A DNA stretch of 64,000 nt from Cladopsammia gracilis. Taxonomy: Eukaryota; Cnidaria; Anthozoa; Scleractinia; Dendrophylliidae. A program made the translations under genes and the position numbers. Below are positions 1 to 11,157 of this stretch, piece after piece. The notes below the pieces were generated by a model, which did not search any database, had not been told where the DNA came from, and saw only the letters and a program-made list of their open reading frames with translations. The stretch is from positions 1,218,501-1,282,500 of the forward strand of contig JAJGOT010000021.1 in assembly GCA_022457155.1 (NCBI GenBank), in the 5' to 3' direction. Position 1 is the first letter of the stretch; each line of letters starts with the position of its first letter.

Positions 1-935
1 GTAAGACTGTGTCACAAAGTATATATTTCCGATAAAGTAGGTTGCATTTGAAGGCGACGTAACACTAGGCAAATGTTCTGTACAAATTGTCTCACAACGG
101 CTTAGTCTGCTATGTTGCAGCTACATGAAGAGGCGGTGTTACACCTCTCAACGTTTCGTGCGACTTGTCTCCCAGGAGAATTAAAATTAACTCCATAATG
201 TGTAAGCCCTTTTATTTTTTTTTTTACCATAGATGCTCGTGAGTGCATGGCATAGTCCGTCGCATTTGTTCCACTTTCAACACATATTTTGGACAAGTAC
301 ACGACAAGAAAAACTGAAGGCTCCCAAATATATATTAAATTTTCCTTACCGACACAAATAAACTAATAGTAATCATAAACTGATAAGTGTGTTCGAAATG
401 AAGTATCACAGGAGTTTTGGACCCTCGGGCTTCAATAAATTAAATCTAACTAAAATCCATGATACCCGAATAACAACAAACATTATTCAGAAAAAAAAAA
501 ACACATTAACTTACAGTGGCGTGAAAACCTAGCAGCGATTAAACACAAGCACAGAAACACCGTAAAAGAGCTTGTTTGATGGCTGCATAGCAACACAGCG
601 AGAACAAACACGAGAGCACAAAATGGATTGTAGGAACTGAACAGTGAAGTAAATAGATTGATTTTATTATGAAATCTCTGTCAATCGTTTTTTCCCTTTC
701 AATGTGACAAACGCGACCAATTGCTTTTCCCTTTTTCTGACGTTTTCAAAATTCGTCAGCCGTGTTATTTGTTAAAGTTAGAGGTAGGGTACCTAGCAGT
801 TTGCTGGAACATCGATCGATCAAACGAAAAATTCTGATTTCAAAATTGTCAGCTTATGCTTATGCTTATGCCCACTTTTTGGACATTTAGAAAATGTTTA
901 TATGATCATTGCCTTCAACTGAAAAATTTACTACA
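1..935. other. AT-rich sequence without a recognised gene
   Basis: I see no convincing exon, RNA gene or repeat family here; the short open frames are poor in coding character. The very first bases read gtaag, which would fit a splice donor if an exon ended just before the window, but that cannot be judged from inside it. Upstream exons of the four-TM-like tail at 4518-4856 were looked for here and not found. Confidence 0.4.
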
Positions 936-960
936 TATAACAAGGCCTACTCTGGGACCT

Positions 961-1240
961 TAAGTCGCCGTAACTTTAGGCGACTTTAAGCGATTTAAGG
1001 CGATTTAAGGCGACTTAAGGAAAAATTAGTTTAAAATATTGGCGACTTAAGGCAACTTTAGGCGACTTAAGGCGACTTAAGGCGATTTAAGGCGATTTAA
1101 GGCGACTTAAGGCGACTTAAGGCGATTTAAGGCGATTTAAGGCGACTTAAGGCGATTTAAGGCGACTTAAGGCAATTTAAGGCGACTTAAGGCGACTTAA
1201 GGCAACTTAAGGCGACTTAAGGTGACTGAAGGCAACTTCA
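961..1240. repeat. Subterminal tandem repeat of GGCGAYTTAA
   Basis: About 25 head-to-tail copies of a 10-bp unit (ggcgacttaa / ggcgatttaa, with occasional ggcaacttaa) fill the left subterminal region of the 3.4 kb element. A short block of the same unit sits at its right end. Iterated subterminal motifs are typical transposase-binding sites in several DNA transposon families; that role is inferred. Confidence 0.9.
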
Positions 1241-3697
1241 GGCAACATAAAAGTGTTTCTAAAAAGTGATGAAACAAAAGTTATTGACAGTCTCTTCATC
1301 ACTATACCTAAATACCAAGCCACTGGTCTCTGGAGAGAAATATGAGACAAGATTCAAGCCAGGTCCGATTGAGTCAGGACTTAAGTCAGTTTGCGACCAA
1401 GGACTCCCGTTCAGGTTAGGCATAGAGTTAAGGTTAGGGCTACAGCTTGAGTCCTGACATGAATCCTGGCGGCATTGATGATAGTTTATCTCATATTTCA
1501 ATAAACAAAATTATCACAATCAGTTCACTTGGTCTCAGATAGACTTAAGTGACTGTAAATCTCCAGTTTCCAGATTTTAAAGCCCCTTTTAGCTATACTG
1601 AGATTAAATTATTACAATAACAACAACAACATTATATAAATAATATGAATGCTAAATTGTATTATGAACATTAATTAGCCAAACAAGAGGCAGGAACAAT
1701 ATTACTTATCTAGAATGAGAAAAAAATTCAGTTAGCTGCTTAAATGTTTTTAAGATATTACAATAAAAACAATAATCATACAAAAATATAAAGATCATAT
1801 ACACTGCCAAACAAAATCTTGGAAAAAAAAATCCAACTTTTTCACTCAAAAATGGATACCTGATCTGAATCAAACTAACATACATTTTCCTTGACTTATT
1901 TATACAACAATGAACAAAGGCATCGAATTAGTTAATTAAAAATCACTTCTCGATTTCACATATTACATAAATTTGGTTAATTTATCTGCCACTGTTGTGG
2001 CAGTTGCACAGTCAATTTTGGCTCGAAAGCTTGGCAAACGACATCCAAAACTGTTTGGTCAGGCACCCATGCCAGCCAATTTGTTGTTCTCCTGCCTTAG
2101 TCCAATAGAATATTCCAATATCATATTTGGTACCGTAAGCGAGGGTCCTTCTCAATAGCGCATCTTTCCCATTTTCTCCAACTATTTGTCCGGCTCCTGA
2201 AAACTTGGATGTTCCACTGACAGGGAACCGAACCCTCGTAGGAGACTTTCTAGCAGGGTTGATTAGTTCTGCTTCTAGGCCCGAAATGCTCTCACACTTT
2301 TCCACCTGGCAACATTTTAATTTAACCTGTCAAAACAAAACTACATAGTGTTACTGATGAGGCTGTTGACAGATTTACCGGCGTAGAAGTTAATTATTAC
2401 CTCAAAAATTTCCAGAAAATAATGGATCACAAACGAATGCACAGCAAATGACAGAGTTGACAATATTTACATTGGCGTCCGCCATTTTGATTCTCCCAGA
2501 ATTCCTTTCCAATCGTAGATGGTTTCCATGCTTCGCGCGTTTCTTTTCCTCCCGCGCGCGACTAGCTCCCGCGCTCGCTTAACCAATAAATTTCAGAAAT
2601 TTACATCTACCTTACCTTGAATTGAGTTGTCGGAATTAGTTTTCTTTTCGCAATACAAGCAGGAAGCCAGTCAATGGCTACAAGAACGAGTTCAAAAATT
2701 CCGGGCCAGCTTGATTGCCACGAAGGTAAAGCACGTGAGTGGTAGCCTAGAGGGAGCCACGAAGCCTAGTCAGGCTGTACTGTAAAGTGGGAATGTGTTT
2801 CAATTTCAACAACAGCAACACTTCAGCTTTGGCTTTGTTTGCCGAATCAATTGAGTGCTAATTTTCTGAACATGAGTGCGCGCGCGCCCGCGCGCGTGGG
2901 CATCCATGTTTCAAAAAGAAGTCACGTGATCAAAACATGTGGCGGCCATGTTTGCTCGAGTGAGGCAAATGTTCCTGCTGGAAGCAGCTGCAAATTCTTT
3001 GCACATTCCTGCTTAATGGTTGATAACAAGAAATCCTTTTGACCTTTGTGACAGAGAGCCATCATAGTAACATAATCAACGCAAATTTTGCAATCTTGAT
3101 TTAAATTCTTAATTTGTTTCATCAAACTGTCAAGAAGATGACATATAAGCTTACAAGTTGTAAAGAAGCTTCAAGTTTTCAAACGTTCAGTTACGATTGG
3201 TTGTAAATCGAATAATGTTGGATGGCTAGAACCCAGGTTAGAGGTTGTATGTGGGAGAAATGGCCCGTTTTTGGTTGCTCTTTCGCGTTGGGTAAGTAAG
3301 CTTAAAAGTTAAGTACATTTGTATACAGTTACATTGCCTTTGGATAAGCTTATGATCTTTTCAAGCTTACTTGCTCAATGTAAAAGTGATAAGCAATAAT
3401 TGGGCTTAACCCCAAAATACTTTTCAAATTATTGTGATCTTAGTGATCCAAAACAGCTCTCACTGTTGTTATAATACCCTGAAGGTGAAGGAATGCCTGC
3501 ACCATTACAGTAAGACTCATATCAGTATTGACTGCTGATCAGCAGTATTTCTTTTTTATGATGTTGCTCATATTAAATGTTGATTATAATAAAAGTCACA
3601 ACTTCATCCTTTCAGCAACACTTTGTCCATGAAATATAAGTAAACCTATAGAAATAGCTGTCAATGTTTTGAAGATGAATGGGTGTACCCTCCTTGG

Positions 3698-3912
3698 GGA
3701 TGGACCATTTTATTTTTAGGGGTGGGGGGTTGGGCATTTTGTTTTAGCAAGCATGAATTTTTTTTGACCATCTTTGAGGTTGTGCAAGAATTTTTTTGTA
3801 TACTTTATCTATACTTTTCTTTACTTTTTTCTATACTTTATCTGTGCGTGAATTTTTTTTTCTTGGTATTTGCCCCCCCCCCCCCCCCCCTCAAAAATAA
3901 AATGGTCCATCC
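3698..3912. mobile_element. MITE-like inverted repeat with G/C tracts
   Basis: The left end ggatggaccattttattttt and the right end (aaaaataaaatggtccatcc) are inverse copies bounding about 215 bp. A G-rich run follows the left arm and an 18-base C run precedes the right arm. It is nested inside the larger transposon. No coding content. Confidence 0.65.
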
Positions 3913-4062
3913 TTTATAGGGTTCAGCAAATATAATTGAAGCAACTAGGGAATGGTGCATAACTATTGAAGCATGGTGTTTTACTGCATGGAGCCATACC
4001 CTTGCAGTGTATAATCATATATGGGAACTAAAAAAGAGATTTGGGGCAATAAAATTATTATA

Positions 4063-4220
4063 TACAGCTATTTCAATTAACGTTGTCAGATGAAAAAGGC
4101 GAAAAGCCAAGACCGCAACGTAGTATGGGGTTGTTATGCAATACTATTTACTCTAACCCATACTACCTTGCGGTCTTGACTTTAAGCTTTTATCTGACAA
4201 CGTTAATTGAAATAGCTGTA
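4063..4220. mobile_element. Palindromic MITE with TA target, mariner-like
   Basis: Arms cagctatttcaattaacgtt and its inverse, with a TA at each outer edge, bound about 154 bp. Almost the whole sequence folds back: agaccgcaa..tagtatgg in the left half pairs with its complement in the right half. A TA duplication with CAG-type ends fits a Tc1/mariner-derived foldback MITE. It is nested in the 3.4 kb element. Confidence 0.75.
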
Positions 4221-4517
4221 TTCAAGAAATAGTAAAAGAGGCCTTTTTTAAGGTTAACGACTTCAGGCGACCTTAAGCGACAAAGGGCGACTTAAGGCGA
4301 CTTAAGGCGACTTTAGGCGACTTAAGGTCCCAGAGTAGGCCTATAACAATTAGTGTAGAAACTTTACAATCTTCAGATGACGTATCCAATAGAACTGGAG
4401 CACATCCAGCTGTACACGATTTTTTCTGCTTTGTTAAACTTACTTTTGTATATATTTTTTTGTTGAATATAGTGCCATGCAACCTCGTTCCAAGGGTTTT
4501 TCCCGTATGGACGACAG

Positions 4518-4856
4518 GTTATATGTACTGCCAACCCAGCATCGTGTAACATCATGAACCAGCTGTCTGATGGTGTTCCTGTGGCCGTTCCAGAAGAAAC
4601 AGACGGTGGTATGGTCGCAGCACAGGAAGTCAAGTCACCTTATTTCCCGGTGTCTGTTTCTGGTGAACCAGTGGGACAGTCTGCTTCGTCTGTTGCGATA
4701 GCCACAGGTAGCCCATCTCGGCAGGTTAAGCCACAGTTTGTGGAGATTGGTCCACCTAATGCAATATCGACCACAAGCTCCCCACCTCAGCATCCTGAGA
4801 TGCCTCATTCACATGGCCAAGGAGGATACATACAACTGCAGAAAGAACAGGTATGA
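4518..4856 (+). CDS. Orphan last exon of a four-TM-family paralogue
   Basis: An open frame of 112 codons plus stop follows a plausible splice acceptor (gacgacag at 4510-4517) in phase 0. It reads VICTANPASCNIMNQLSDG at its start and ends KEQV then TGA. The segment GVPVAVPEETDGGMVAAQEV (from the 20th residue) resembles the last exon of the two four-TM genes at 39669-39782 and 46926-47039 (VVPVVDPEQAGGVVVA), which also begins in phase 0 straight after the acceptor. I infer that it is the C-terminal cytoplasmic tail of an upstream paralogue. The tail here is longer (112 against 37 residues) and rich in S, P, G and Q. Its membrane-spanning exons are not visible in the 4.5 kb upstream, which a 3.4 kb transposon largely occupies. 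It could instead be a pseudogene remnant. Confidence 0.5.
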   Translation, partial: VICTANPASCNIMNQLSDGVPVAVPEETDGGMVAAQEVKSPYFPVSVSGEPVGQSASSVAIATGSPSRQVKPQFVEIGPPNAISTTSSPPQHPEMPHSHGQGGYIQLQKEQV

Positions 4857-5227
4857 CAGACACTCTAGCAAGTACGGGAGGATAGTTGTAGTAAAACTAC
4901 AATCTCGTTCCCGGGTTCTCTCTTCTTCCTGTCCCCTGTCGAGAGGGACGCCTAAGCAAGGGTTACACTTAACAGTCATGGCGCTCGAATTTCAGGTCGA
5001 ATTGGAATTTAGAAGTGTTAGTTTTTGCGGAATGGAGAAAAAAACATAGTACCAGGAGAAAAAAAACCCTCGGAGCAAGGATGATAACTAACAACAAACT
5101 CAACCCACATATAACGGCGAGGCAATTTTCCATTCTGTAAACAAGCGATGTCATTTTAGCGACACTAAGAAAATTTTTCACCAATAAGAGAATATATTTT
5201 TTTCTATCAGACAAAGAAATATGCAAT
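4857..5227. other. Intergenic, nothing recognised
   Basis: No gene, RNA or clear repeat is seen. A polyadenylation hexamer for the upstream exon is not obvious. Confidence 0.4.
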
Positions 5228-5308
5228 TAATAACCTAGAATCGAACCCGGATCCTCTGCATGCTAACATCTCTCCGTCGCCACTAGACCACTGGGTTGAT
5301 CCGGCAAA
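5228..5308 (-). repeat. tRNA-derived sequence (SINE head or tRNA pseudogene)
   Basis: The minus strand reads like a tRNA. It has an A-box region cccagtggtctagtggc and a B box gggttcgattc in the right order and spacing. The acceptor ends do not pair fully and no confident anticodon loop forms. It is either a decayed tRNA or the promoter head of a SINE. Confidence 0.5.
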
Positions 5309-5362
5309 CCCAAGAAAAATTTAATTATAAAGGGTGCTTTTCTTAATGCTACATCTATTTAA

Positions 5363-6678
5363 CTATTATAGCGCGAAAGCGCGCGTGATATCGCCTAATA
5401 CTTAGCCGACGAGGCCGTAGGCCGAGTCGGCTAAAATTAGGCGATATCACGCAAGCTTGAGCGCTATAATAGTTTTATAATTCAACACATTGATAACAAA
5501 GCATAGTTTGAAGAAAAAATATCGCCGACAAGCCTTTTATTTAAAAAAAAAAAGCTTACAGATGTTTTACCGCGCGAAACTTGCAACATCACAGAGTTCA
5601 TGAATGAAAGTGGCGCCTTTGTCAATATTGTGCAAGCTTGCATGAACACTATAACTGTTTTATAATTCAACACATTGATAACAAATCACAGTTTCGAGAA
5701 GAAAATCATTGAGATATACAACCTTTCATTAAGTAAAAAGGCTAACTACAATATTTTACCTCGCACCATTTCTTAAACAACAAACAGTGAATGCCGAAAC
5801 TTTTGCCAAGCTAAAATTAATTTATCGTACACAATCAGTTGACAGTTTCTACGAAGAGCTTTCATCTGCTCAAAGAACGGAACAGGGTAGTGACTACAAG
5901 AATTAAAACACAGTAAAATGGCATAGAATGTCTTAGTTACAAGTGTTTCGTATCTTAAAAAGTTCAATTCAGAATCAAAACAAATTGAACAAACACACGG
6001 CTACGAACCTAAACATAGCGGCGAAAAGGCGGAAAGAACTACAGCGTGGACAGTGAGCTTACAAAAATTCACAGCTAAAGGATACAAGAAACGGTTAAAA
6101 CATCGTACCTGTAATTGATTTGGCTTTTTAGTCCCTTCCATAAGCACCAAATTTTAAAACATCGAAGTACGAGCTGAGTCGATCAATGTTGTTTACAAAC
6201 TTGGAATGCTCGTTTTTTAGCTCCCACAGCCGTAATGACGAGATCGGAAACTTTTCTGAGGAAACATCAAGTCTATATCATATTCCAGAGGTGATTACCA
6301 AAGGAACTTCACGAAAATTGTGCTCCTTCATTCACTTCTTGTCGAGCGGTTAAACTTTGAACCAGTTTTCATTCAGCTACGCCAAGAAACACTGCGACCG
6401 CGACAACGCGAAAATTTCGCGCCTTTTTTGTCCAATCATGTGAACAGTATTTTTCTCTTTTCTTTTCTTCTCTTTTTTTCTTTCTTTTCCCTTTTTTAAC
6501 TAATAGTTCACGCACTTTTTCGCGAAAAAACACGAAATTGCAGGCAGCAGTCATTTTCACTTTCCTTCAAAATGCGAAATTTACCGCCATCGCTGGTTAT
6601 ATGTCATGTAGACATAACATCTATCGATAACTTTTTTACCATATTTGGGCAGTGTATCAATGTGTTGAATTATAAAAC
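5363..6678. mobile_element. Candidate inverted-repeat element with terminal palindrome
   Basis: At 5363-5472 a near-perfect palindrome pairs ctattatagcgc with gcgctataatag, and gtgatatcgcctaat and ttagccgac with their inverses. The 24-mer starting gttttataattcaacacatt occurs at 5472-5495, again at 5657-5680, and inverted at 6655-6678. These inverted copies about 1.2 kb apart suggest a transposon or a foldback derivative. No target duplication was established and no protein is encoded. Confidence 0.45.
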
Positions 6679-7599
6679 TGGTTACCCTATCCCCAAATCT
6701 AACCTTATCGCGAATCTAGCTTAGCTCTAATAATCGCTTTACCTAGGCCCAATTTTATCTAATAATGATAGCCTACTTTCGTCCTAATCTAGGCATAAAC
6801 TAGAAAGAGTTGGCCTCGACCATTACAAAAGGCTTGGTTACTAATGCTAATGATGGCATCGACCGTTAAAAATGGCATCGCTTGTTCACGAAAGGGAAAT
6901 CAGCAACGGCGAATCCCGGAATCGAACTCGACAGTATTTGTCAGACTGTGTATTTGTAGGCAGTAGGATAAATATTTAAGGAGGACGGTTGGAATCTTGC
7001 TTCTGATAACCTGCATAGAATTTGGTTTGGTGAAGTGATACATTCCCGCCAGGTATACCCACAGACAAAGCCAATTGGACCTAGATGTGTAAGATATGGG
7101 AAAATCACCCCGAAGCTTTGCACGTTGGTAGATCTGGAGAGAAAATGTTTTATCGTGGCGTTGTTTATGTTGTTGTTTTTTTAAATGTTTATCATTTTGC
7201 AAGGGTCCAGACCAAAACTTTACTGAATTAGGCTGAATTACGAAGCGAGCTTCTTTTATAAAGGAGAACGTCTAGGGCCGATGCCGCGCATTCCACCGGG
7301 TCACGATGGGAGTGTTAAGAAGTGTATGATTGTTTATTTTAGGCTTTGTGTGCGTATTTCCCTAGTGAGAATACTTGTTTTATTTCCTTCCTTTACAGAT
7401 CTAAGTGAAGACGTAAGAGATGCAACGATTAAATTGGGGCAAATTCCGATAATTGTCACTACGAACAACGGACGAGCGCAAAAGTAAACAAGAACATGAA
7501 CATGGAAGTAGAGTTCTTTGGAAGTGCAGCTAAATTATGTACAATTAAAACATTATTTTTTTTTAATTCCTTAGGACCATTTCATTAGGATCTTTTGTA
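6679..7599. other. Intergenic, no firm feature
   Basis: No convincing exon. At 6900-6935 the minus strand contains gagttcgattccggga, a B-box-like string, without a partner A box. The open frames here lack recognisable domains. Confidence 0.3.
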
Positions 7600-7765
7600 T
7601 CAGCCATATACCCGTATTTCGTCGAATAATAGCCGTCCCTCGATTTATCGCCCCCCCCCCCTCGATTAATCGCCCCTCCCCCCAATTTTTTGGTGGAAAT
7701 ATTTAGAATAATCGCCTCCTTCGATTAATCCTCCCCCCCCCCCCCCCCCCTTCACCACCACCATC
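7600..7765. repeat. C-rich repeat (CGATTAATCGCC with poly-C)
   Basis: The segment alternates copies of tcgattaatcgcc-like strings with runs of up to 18 C. It looks like a decayed MITE with homopolymer tracts, of the same style as the other G/C-tract elements in the window. Confidence 0.5.
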
Positions 7766-7842
7766 GCCTCCCTTTTCTTTCACATCCTCCCAGTAAAGTT
7801 TAAAATTCACTTCTTGTATAGGAAACAGTCATTACAATTGAG

Positions 7843-8000
7843 GCCTGTGCAAACGAACGCAATATGTTGGCACAACATGTTGCGCGCAACATGCTGTGAT
7901 CGTTTGTACACCATGTTGGGTAATGTTGCATGATGTTGTCACATGTTGCATGAAGTTTGAAATCGGTCAAACTTTTCGCCCAACATCTACCAACATCAAG
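7843..8000. repeat. AACATGTTG-rich dispersed repeat
   Basis: Many overlapping aacatgttg and caacatg motifs and internal inverse pairs (gtttgaaatcggtcaaac) make a foldback-prone segment typical of a MITE. The ends are unclear. Confidence 0.45.
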
Positions 8001-8128
8001 GCCAGAAATTCCGGTCATCGCAACGGCGCACGCGTTGTTTCCCTCAGGCCTTAATGGAGGTTCATCTGCGCGTCTCAATTCATTTATGCTGTCGACCACG
8101 TTTCTATAAACATTCGTGATCAAACCGA

Positions 8129-9740
8129 TTAACGGTCTACTGACCGATCATCCTCATTTGTCATAAAAGCCGGCGCCCTGCATGATGTTAAAATTCCATT
8201 AAACGCATTGAAACGTATCATCTTCGACACTCTATTTGAAATGTAAACGTTCTCTTGCACCGAGCCGTAATGTAACTTTAAAAGGGTGTAAGGGAAATAA
8301 ATAGTTTTTCTAATCACCACATAAACAAATCCAGTAATCAGAACACCTTATAGGAGAAGCTACCACTGTATTTTTACAGTAATTATTAACTTAGGGAAGG
8401 TCCATTATTTATGAGTTGCCTAATTTCAATCTCACTTGTTTCTAGTTTAAAAAGCAAGGTGTAAAACCAAACGATAACCTCAGATTGAATTAGGTACGTT
8501 TAGTTCATGTTACAAATGATTCCTGTTTTCTTACACCCGTGTCGACTTCACTGTTTGCTCGCTTTAGCAATATTGCAGCCGAGCAGAGCGGGCAATCATT
8601 GACTGCGAGAAACTCAACTATTTTTTGAGTCTTTCGATGACTTGTCTGAATTGCTAAAATAATGCTATCGTTTAGTACGTTTCTAGTGGAAACAAAAATA
8701 TTCGCAGACAAACAGTTAACGCTGCACTATTTGTTGACCTTCAGGCACTGATGGAGTAAAAGCGGCCGCCCTGCATGATGTAAAATTAAATGTAAAACTT
8801 ATTAATGATGCTATTAAACGCATTGAAACGTATCGTCTTCGAAATTGTTTTAACTGTAAGCGCTCTCTACCACTGAGTCGAATGTAACCTGAGTAAGCAA
8901 GGAATACAATCAAACGATAGTCCCAGATTGAATTAGGTGCGTTTAATTTACTTCATATGTTACAAATCATTCTTGTTTTCTTAAATGCAATGTTACAATG
9001 GTTTTTGCTCGACGGATATGCGATTTGTGGTAGATGATTAATCCAGTTCACTGCACTGAAGATTAGTGATCTAAAAAAAAGCATCTTCCTCCGCAATTTG
9101 CAAAACGGTTCCAGAATCTATAAAACGTAAAGAATAGTGGAACAGTGGAAAGTTCAGCTAATCGTCCCACATTATGTGTTACGAGTTATTTTCCCGTTCT
9201 CGTTTTCTCTGATCGTAAAAGAGAGCGGTCCAGGACATGACGTTGGAATTTAATTAACGATGTTAAACTTTTAACCACAGTCTGTTCCACTCAGCCGAAA
9301 TTGAAAAAAAGGAGGTGCAAGGTAAGTAAATATATATTTTTAGTGAGTTATCATGAGCAAAGCCCAGAAATAAAAACTACTTTCAAAGTAGCTATCAGTG
9401 GATTTTTTACAGCATAGGTTCTTATCTGGGCGAGATTCCATAATTGATGATTTGCATAATTTCACTCACTTGTATTTAGTTTAGACGGGGAACTACTTTC
9501 GCTCGCTTGGTCGATTGCCGATCGTGTGATTTGCTCGCCCGCTCGACTATCCAGAGAGGAACGGCTAGCAGTCTCCCAAACGATAGCCTCAGATTGAATA
9601 AGGTACGTTTACTTCATGTTACAGATAATTTCTGTTTTCTTACATGCACTGTTAATATGGTTCTCTCGATTGACATGCGATTTGTGGTTGATGATTAATC
9701 CAGTTCACCAGTTCACTGTTGATGATTTATCCAGTTCACT
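8129..9740. repeat. Three-fold diverged tandem duplication upstream of the ABC gene
   Basis: Shared blocks recur. The block gccctgcatgatgt with cattaaacgcattgaaacgt occurs near 8175 and 8770. The block aaacgatar..cagattgaat..aggt.cgttta with a following ttacaaatnattcttgttttc-like string occurs near 8468, 8912 and 9578. The block atgcgatttgtggt.gatgattaatccag occurs near 9017 and 9674. The copies are diverged, so the duplication is old. It lies 2-4 kb upstream of the ABC transporter start and contains no gene I recognise. Confidence 0.6.
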
Positions 9741-9744
9741 GCAT

Positions 9745-9960
9745 TAAATCCCGGGATGGGGGGGGGGGGGGGGGGGGGACTCCGATATAAAAATGACGGG
9801 GTGCTTGTCGTAGCTTTTAGGGGTCAAAATTTGTAGATTGGTGCCGCTTAGAGTACTAAAATATAAAATGACCAAGCTGAATAATGAAGCCGAATTCTTT
9901 GAGCTTGAATTAAGCTAAAATACAAGCGAAAAATATATACATGTACAGTGCCACCGTATA
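9745..9960. repeat. G-tract repeat (cccgggatG(n)actccgatat)
   Basis: A run of about 23 G is bounded by cccgggat and actccgatataaaaatgacg. It belongs to the same style of dispersed elements with homopolymer G/C tracts seen elsewhere in the window. Confidence 0.5.
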
Positions 9961-9961
9961 A

Positions 9962-9992
<31 letters not shown>
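9957..9992. repeat. (AT)n microsatellite
   Basis: Alternating ta/at dinucleotides, about 15 copies. Confidence 0.9.
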
Positions 9993-9996
<4 letters not shown>

Positions 9997-10088
9997 AGAG
10001 TAGAACTGGATATTCGTAAAACAGTGCTCAATACATTAATGTAGAGCGAAGTATATGTTTATGGAGGAAACAAATAAACTACGCTTTC

Positions 10089-10131
10089 ATCCCGACAAGC
10101 CTGTTTCGTGGTTGCACACTCATCAGGGGAT
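10089..10131 (-). ncRNA. Hammerhead self-cleaving ribozyme, type I
   Basis: On the minus strand the conserved core is complete and in order. Stem I 5' side AUCCC is followed by CUGAUGA, stem II GUG-UGCAAC-CAC, GAA, stem III ACA-GGCU-UGU, C17 (cleavage after GUC), and stem I 3' side GGGAU. All three stems close: 5 bp, 3 bp and 3 bp, with the A15.1-U16.1 pair present. Short stem III type I hammerheads of this form are known in Penelope-like elements and animal retrozymes. It lies at the left end of a 352-bp tandem duplication, and the second copy keeps only the CUGAUGA half. No reverse transcriptase is adjacent. Confidence 0.85.
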
Positions 10132-10816
10132 TCAATAAGAATATTCTTTACCATCGCTTCTTATATACAAAATAATTTACATAATAACAATAACAAATCT
10201 ATGCGGCGCGAAGGTTATGTGTCTATAAAACTCTATAAACGTTTTCATTGCTGCTGCAATTAAAAGAAAAACCGATATAGCTCTTATTTTGTTCTGTGAG
10301 TTTGTCACAAATACGTTTAAAACAGTTTTACTGACTTATGGAGGGGGAGGTGAACTTTAAATATATTTTGTGTACATACCTGTAACAAAGTGTTTTTCTC
10401 TCAATGTACTAAGAAAATAGTCTGTTTAAAGTCTGTTTGGAAACAGCTCCTGATTTCAGTATTTTGCACACTCATCAGGGGATTCAATAAGAATATTCTT
10501 TACCATCGCTTCTTATATACAAAATAATTTACATAATAACAATAACAAATCTATGCGGCGCGAAGGTTATGTGTCTATAAAACTCTATAAACGTTTTCAT
10601 TGCTGCTGCAATTAAAAGAAAAACCGATATAGCTCTTATTTTGTTCTGTGAGTTTGTCACAAATACGTTTAAAACAGTTTTACTGACTTATGGAGGGGGA
10701 GGTGAACTTTAAATATATTTTGTGTACATACCTGTAACAAAGTGTTTTTCTCTCAATGTACTAAGAAAATAGTCTGTTTAAAGTCTGTTTGGAAACAGCT
10801 CCTGATTTCAGTATTT
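10113..10816. repeat. 352-bp tandem duplication next to the hammerhead
   Basis: Positions 10113-10464 and 10465-10816 appear identical base for base by eye, both starting tgcacactcatcagggg and ending cagtatttt. The repeat starts inside hammerhead stem II, so only the first copy has the 3' half of the ribozyme. It is part of a retrozyme or Penelope-type element or a recent local duplication of one. No protein is encoded. Confidence 0.9.
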
Positions 10817-11157
10817 TAAAATCGCCTTTCAAATAGCTCTGACTTGTGAATTCAACTTCAAACATGTTTTAAATAGACTATCTATGAGCTGTTTTCCATC
10901 TTTTAACTGTGCAACCAATTTCAAAAACGCGATTCTGTTGTATAAGAGCGAAGTGTTCCATAGTTGTATATATAAAGGGTATACATGTCTTCAATTGGTA
11001 ATACCCAACCCTCAAATTATTCCAAGAAGGCTCCGAGGGGTGGAATTATTCGCTTAAACTACCCACAGCGATTTCTAAAAAAGTAGCCGAAATAGATAGT
11101 AGCCCTGATAATTTTTTCCGCCACGGAAAGAGACAATCGCTGGATCTAGCAAAATAG
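10817..11157. other. Intergenic, probably the rest of the ribozyme element
   Basis: No gene is recognised. The stretch continues the low-complexity, AT-rich character of the element to its left. A copy of ggctccgaggggtggaatta near 11030 relates it to the hairpin that follows. Confidence 0.3.

Larger units (their letters stand above)
944..4341. mobile_element. Non-autonomous DNA transposon, 8 bp TSD, iterated GGCGACTTAA ends
   Basis: The element starts ggcctactctgggacctta and ends with the inverse. It is flanked on both sides by the same 8 bp, tataacaa (936-943 and 4342-4349), a clean target-site duplication. Just inside the left end a 10-bp motif, ggcgacttaa with variants, is iterated about 25 times (961-1230). 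The right end has the same motif about five times (4265-4327) in an arrangement that makes the terminal inverted repeat. No transposase frame is visible in about 3.4 kb, so it is non-autonomous. An 8 bp TSD fits hAT, P, Merlin or Zisupton-like superfamilies; the family is not assigned. Two smaller inverted-repeat elements are nested inside. Confidence 0.85.

Noticed and set aside
961..1240. CRISPR-like array
   Set aside because: 10-bp units without spacers, in a eukaryotic transposon end.
2012..2305. 97-codon minus ORF inside the 3.4 kb element
   Set aside because: No transposase or other domain signal; coding character weak.
3683..3919. Hydrophobic 78-codon ORF as a membrane protein
   Set aside because: Arises from T-rich and C-rich low-complexity sequence of a MITE.
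10465..10500. Second hammerhead at the start of repeat copy 2
   Set aside because: Only CUGAUGA and half of stem II are present; GAAA and stem III are missing because the repeat begins inside the ribozyme.
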